Shown: positions 62,995 to 64,000 of the stretch, one piece after another
Position numbering within the stretch: position 1 is the first letter of the stretch
Layout of the letters: every line of letters starts with the position of its first letter
Origin: Candidatus Kuenenia stuttgartensis
GTDB lineage: Bacteria; Planctomycetota; Planctomycetia; Gemmatales; Gemmataceae
Direction: 5' to 3'
Length of the DNA stretch: 64,000 bases
NCBI GenBank assembly: GCA_945875585.1
Contig: CAMCLK010000007.1
Span: 48,616-112,615 of the forward strand
Position numbers and translations under genes: made by a program
Notes under the pieces: model-generated
Database searches by the model: none
Seen by the model: only the letters and a program-made list of their open reading frames with translations
What the model was told of the DNA's origin: nothing

Positions 62995-64000
62995 TTGGAA
63001 GCAATTGACTGAAGGTTCAGAAAACGATACGTCTTTGTACGATCTCTTCAGGATTCCTTTGGGATGGACTTGGAGTGTTCTCGGTGAAGCTGCGGCGTTT
63101 ATTAATGGCGACCGTAGCGCAAACTACCCTAAGCAAGCAGATTTTGTCTCGAATGGCGTCGCATTCGTGAACACAGGCCATATCGAACCTGATGGCAAAT
63201 TGTCTCATGACCGTATGGATTACATCTCTAGGGAGTGTTTTGAAAGGCTGCGCTCGGGAAGGTTGGCAAAAGGTGACATTGTTTATTGCCTTCGCGGTTC
63301 AACGATTGGAAAGACTGCTCGCGTTGACCTCGTTGAAGGATCTGTAGCTTCGTCGCTCGTCATCATTCGTGCCAAACCAAATGTTTTCCAAGGATATTTA
63401 TATTATTTTTTGGTCGGGCCTCTTGGACAGTCGTTTGTCCGGCAGCACGACAATGGTTCAGCCCAGCCCAATCTTTCAGTTTCAGCGATTTCGCGATATC
63501 CAATACCACTCCCCCCCCTTGCCGAGCAAAAAGCCATCGCATCTGTTCTTGGGGCGCTGGACGACAAGATCGAGTTGAACCGTCGGATGAACGCCACTTT
63601 GGAAGGAATGGCGCGGGCGCTGTTCCAGAGCTGGTTCGTGGATTTCGATCCGGTCAGAGCCAAACTCGATGGCCGCAAACCTGAAGGCATGGATAAAGCC
63701 ACCGCTGCGCTGTTTCCGGATGAGTTTCAAGAGTCATCGCTGGGGCCAGTGCCGAAGGGCTGGGCGGCTGGGAAAATACAAGACTGCTGCATGCAGATTC
63801 AAAACGGCGGCACACCGCGCCGCAATGAACCGCGCTTTTGGGACGGCGGAAACATTCCTTGGCTCGCTTCAGGCGAAGTCCGACAATCCATCATCACAGC
63901 AACAGAAAGCTTCATCACCGAAGAAGGCTTAGCAGAATCTTCAGCGAAGTGGGTGCCGGCATTCTCGACTGTGGTTGCTCTTTACGGTGCGACGGCGGGC
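62984..64000 (+). CDS. hsdS: Type I restriction-modification specificity subunit, partial
   Basis: 339 codons to the right edge; the C-terminus is cut off. HsdS carries two target-recognition domains that set the DNA sequence recognised by HsdM/HsdR. The first runs from [20 protein letters not shown] to the [27 protein letters not shown] helix, the conserved spacer. The second begins [25 protein letters not shown] and continues past the edge. The start overlaps the preceding short frame (ATGGCGGGTGA), so it is translationally coupled to it. Confidence 0.95.
   Translation, partial: MAGDWKQLTEGSENDTSLYDLFRIPLGWTWSVLGEAAAFINGDRSANYPKQADFVSNGVAFVNTGHIEPDGKLSHDRMDYISRECFERLRSGRLAKGDIVYCLRGSTIGKTARVDLVEGSVASSLVIIRAKPNVFQGYLYYFLVGPLGQSFVRQHDNGSAQPNLSVSAISRYPIPLPPLAEQKAIASVLGALDDKIELNRRMNATLEGMARALFQSWFVDFDPVRAKLDGRKPEGMDKATAALFPDEFQESSLGPVPKGWAAGKIQDCCMQIQNGGTPRRNEPRFWDGGNIPWLASGEVRQSIITATESFITEEGLAESSAKWVPAFSTVVALYGATAG

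Overview
The window looks like chromosomal DNA of a planctomycete (Planctomycetota, possibly Gemmatales). The evidence is the density of phylum-typical families: twin-arginine DUF1501 and DUF1552 proteins, DUF1549/DUF1553 and DUF1592-type haem proteins, DUF1080 and DUF4432 proteins, and several exported Gfo/Idh/MocA oxidoreductases. Genus cannot be fixed from the sequence alone.

Layout, left to right. 1-8.2 kb: a cut-off CocE-like hydrolase coupled to a DUF1501 protein, a PLP-dependent threonine/serine dehydratase, a secreted metallo-beta-lactamase-fold protein, an M32 carboxypeptidase and transcription terminator Rho. 8.4-18.5 kb: glycogen debranching enzyme GlgX faces a complete F-type ATP synthase operon (atpZ-I-B-E-F-H-A-G-D-C on the minus strand) across a shared bidirectional terminator. 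18.7-24.2 kb: a plus-strand operon encodes a DUF4912 protein, an ApbE flavin transferase, a DoxX-like membrane protein and an exported oxidoreductase. 24.2-29.2 kb: YbjN protein, then a tightly coupled minus-strand operon of POT transporter, DUF4432 epimerase-like and DUF1080 proteins. 29.4-41.4 kb: alanine aminotransferase, ACT protein, kinase, glycosyltransferase, MFS transporter, rsfS-argS-DUF962, a TolC-like lipoprotein and a GIY-YIG protein. 41.5-55.1 kb: two separate exported haem-protein/hydrolase-like cassettes (DUF1592+DUF1552 and DUF1549/1553+DUF1501+oxidoreductase), a pair of small tandem paralogues, a lipoprotein and membrane proteins.

55.1-57.3 kb is a composite array of GC-rich palindromic repeats. 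Just after it lies a toxin-antitoxin-like pair whose toxin-like gene carries an in-frame stop. The pair is bracketed by repeat copies in the opposite orientation.

57.36 kb to the right edge reads as an integrated island. It begins at the 3' 42 nucleotides of a tRNA-Arg gene with its own terminator, which looks like an attachment scar. Inside are a repeated cassette of two unrecognised genes (three copies of a ~145-residue protein, two of a ~57-residue partner) and a type I restriction-modification locus. In that locus a PDDEXK nuclease gene sits between hsdM and hsdS, flanked by two ~110 bp copies of the hsdM tail. The specificity gene runs off the right edge, and no integrase is visible.

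The strongest candidate for something undescribed is the repeated two-gene cassette in the island. The second is the way the nuclease gene has been spliced into hsdMS while keeping both translational overlaps. All family calls are from reading the sequence; no database search was run.
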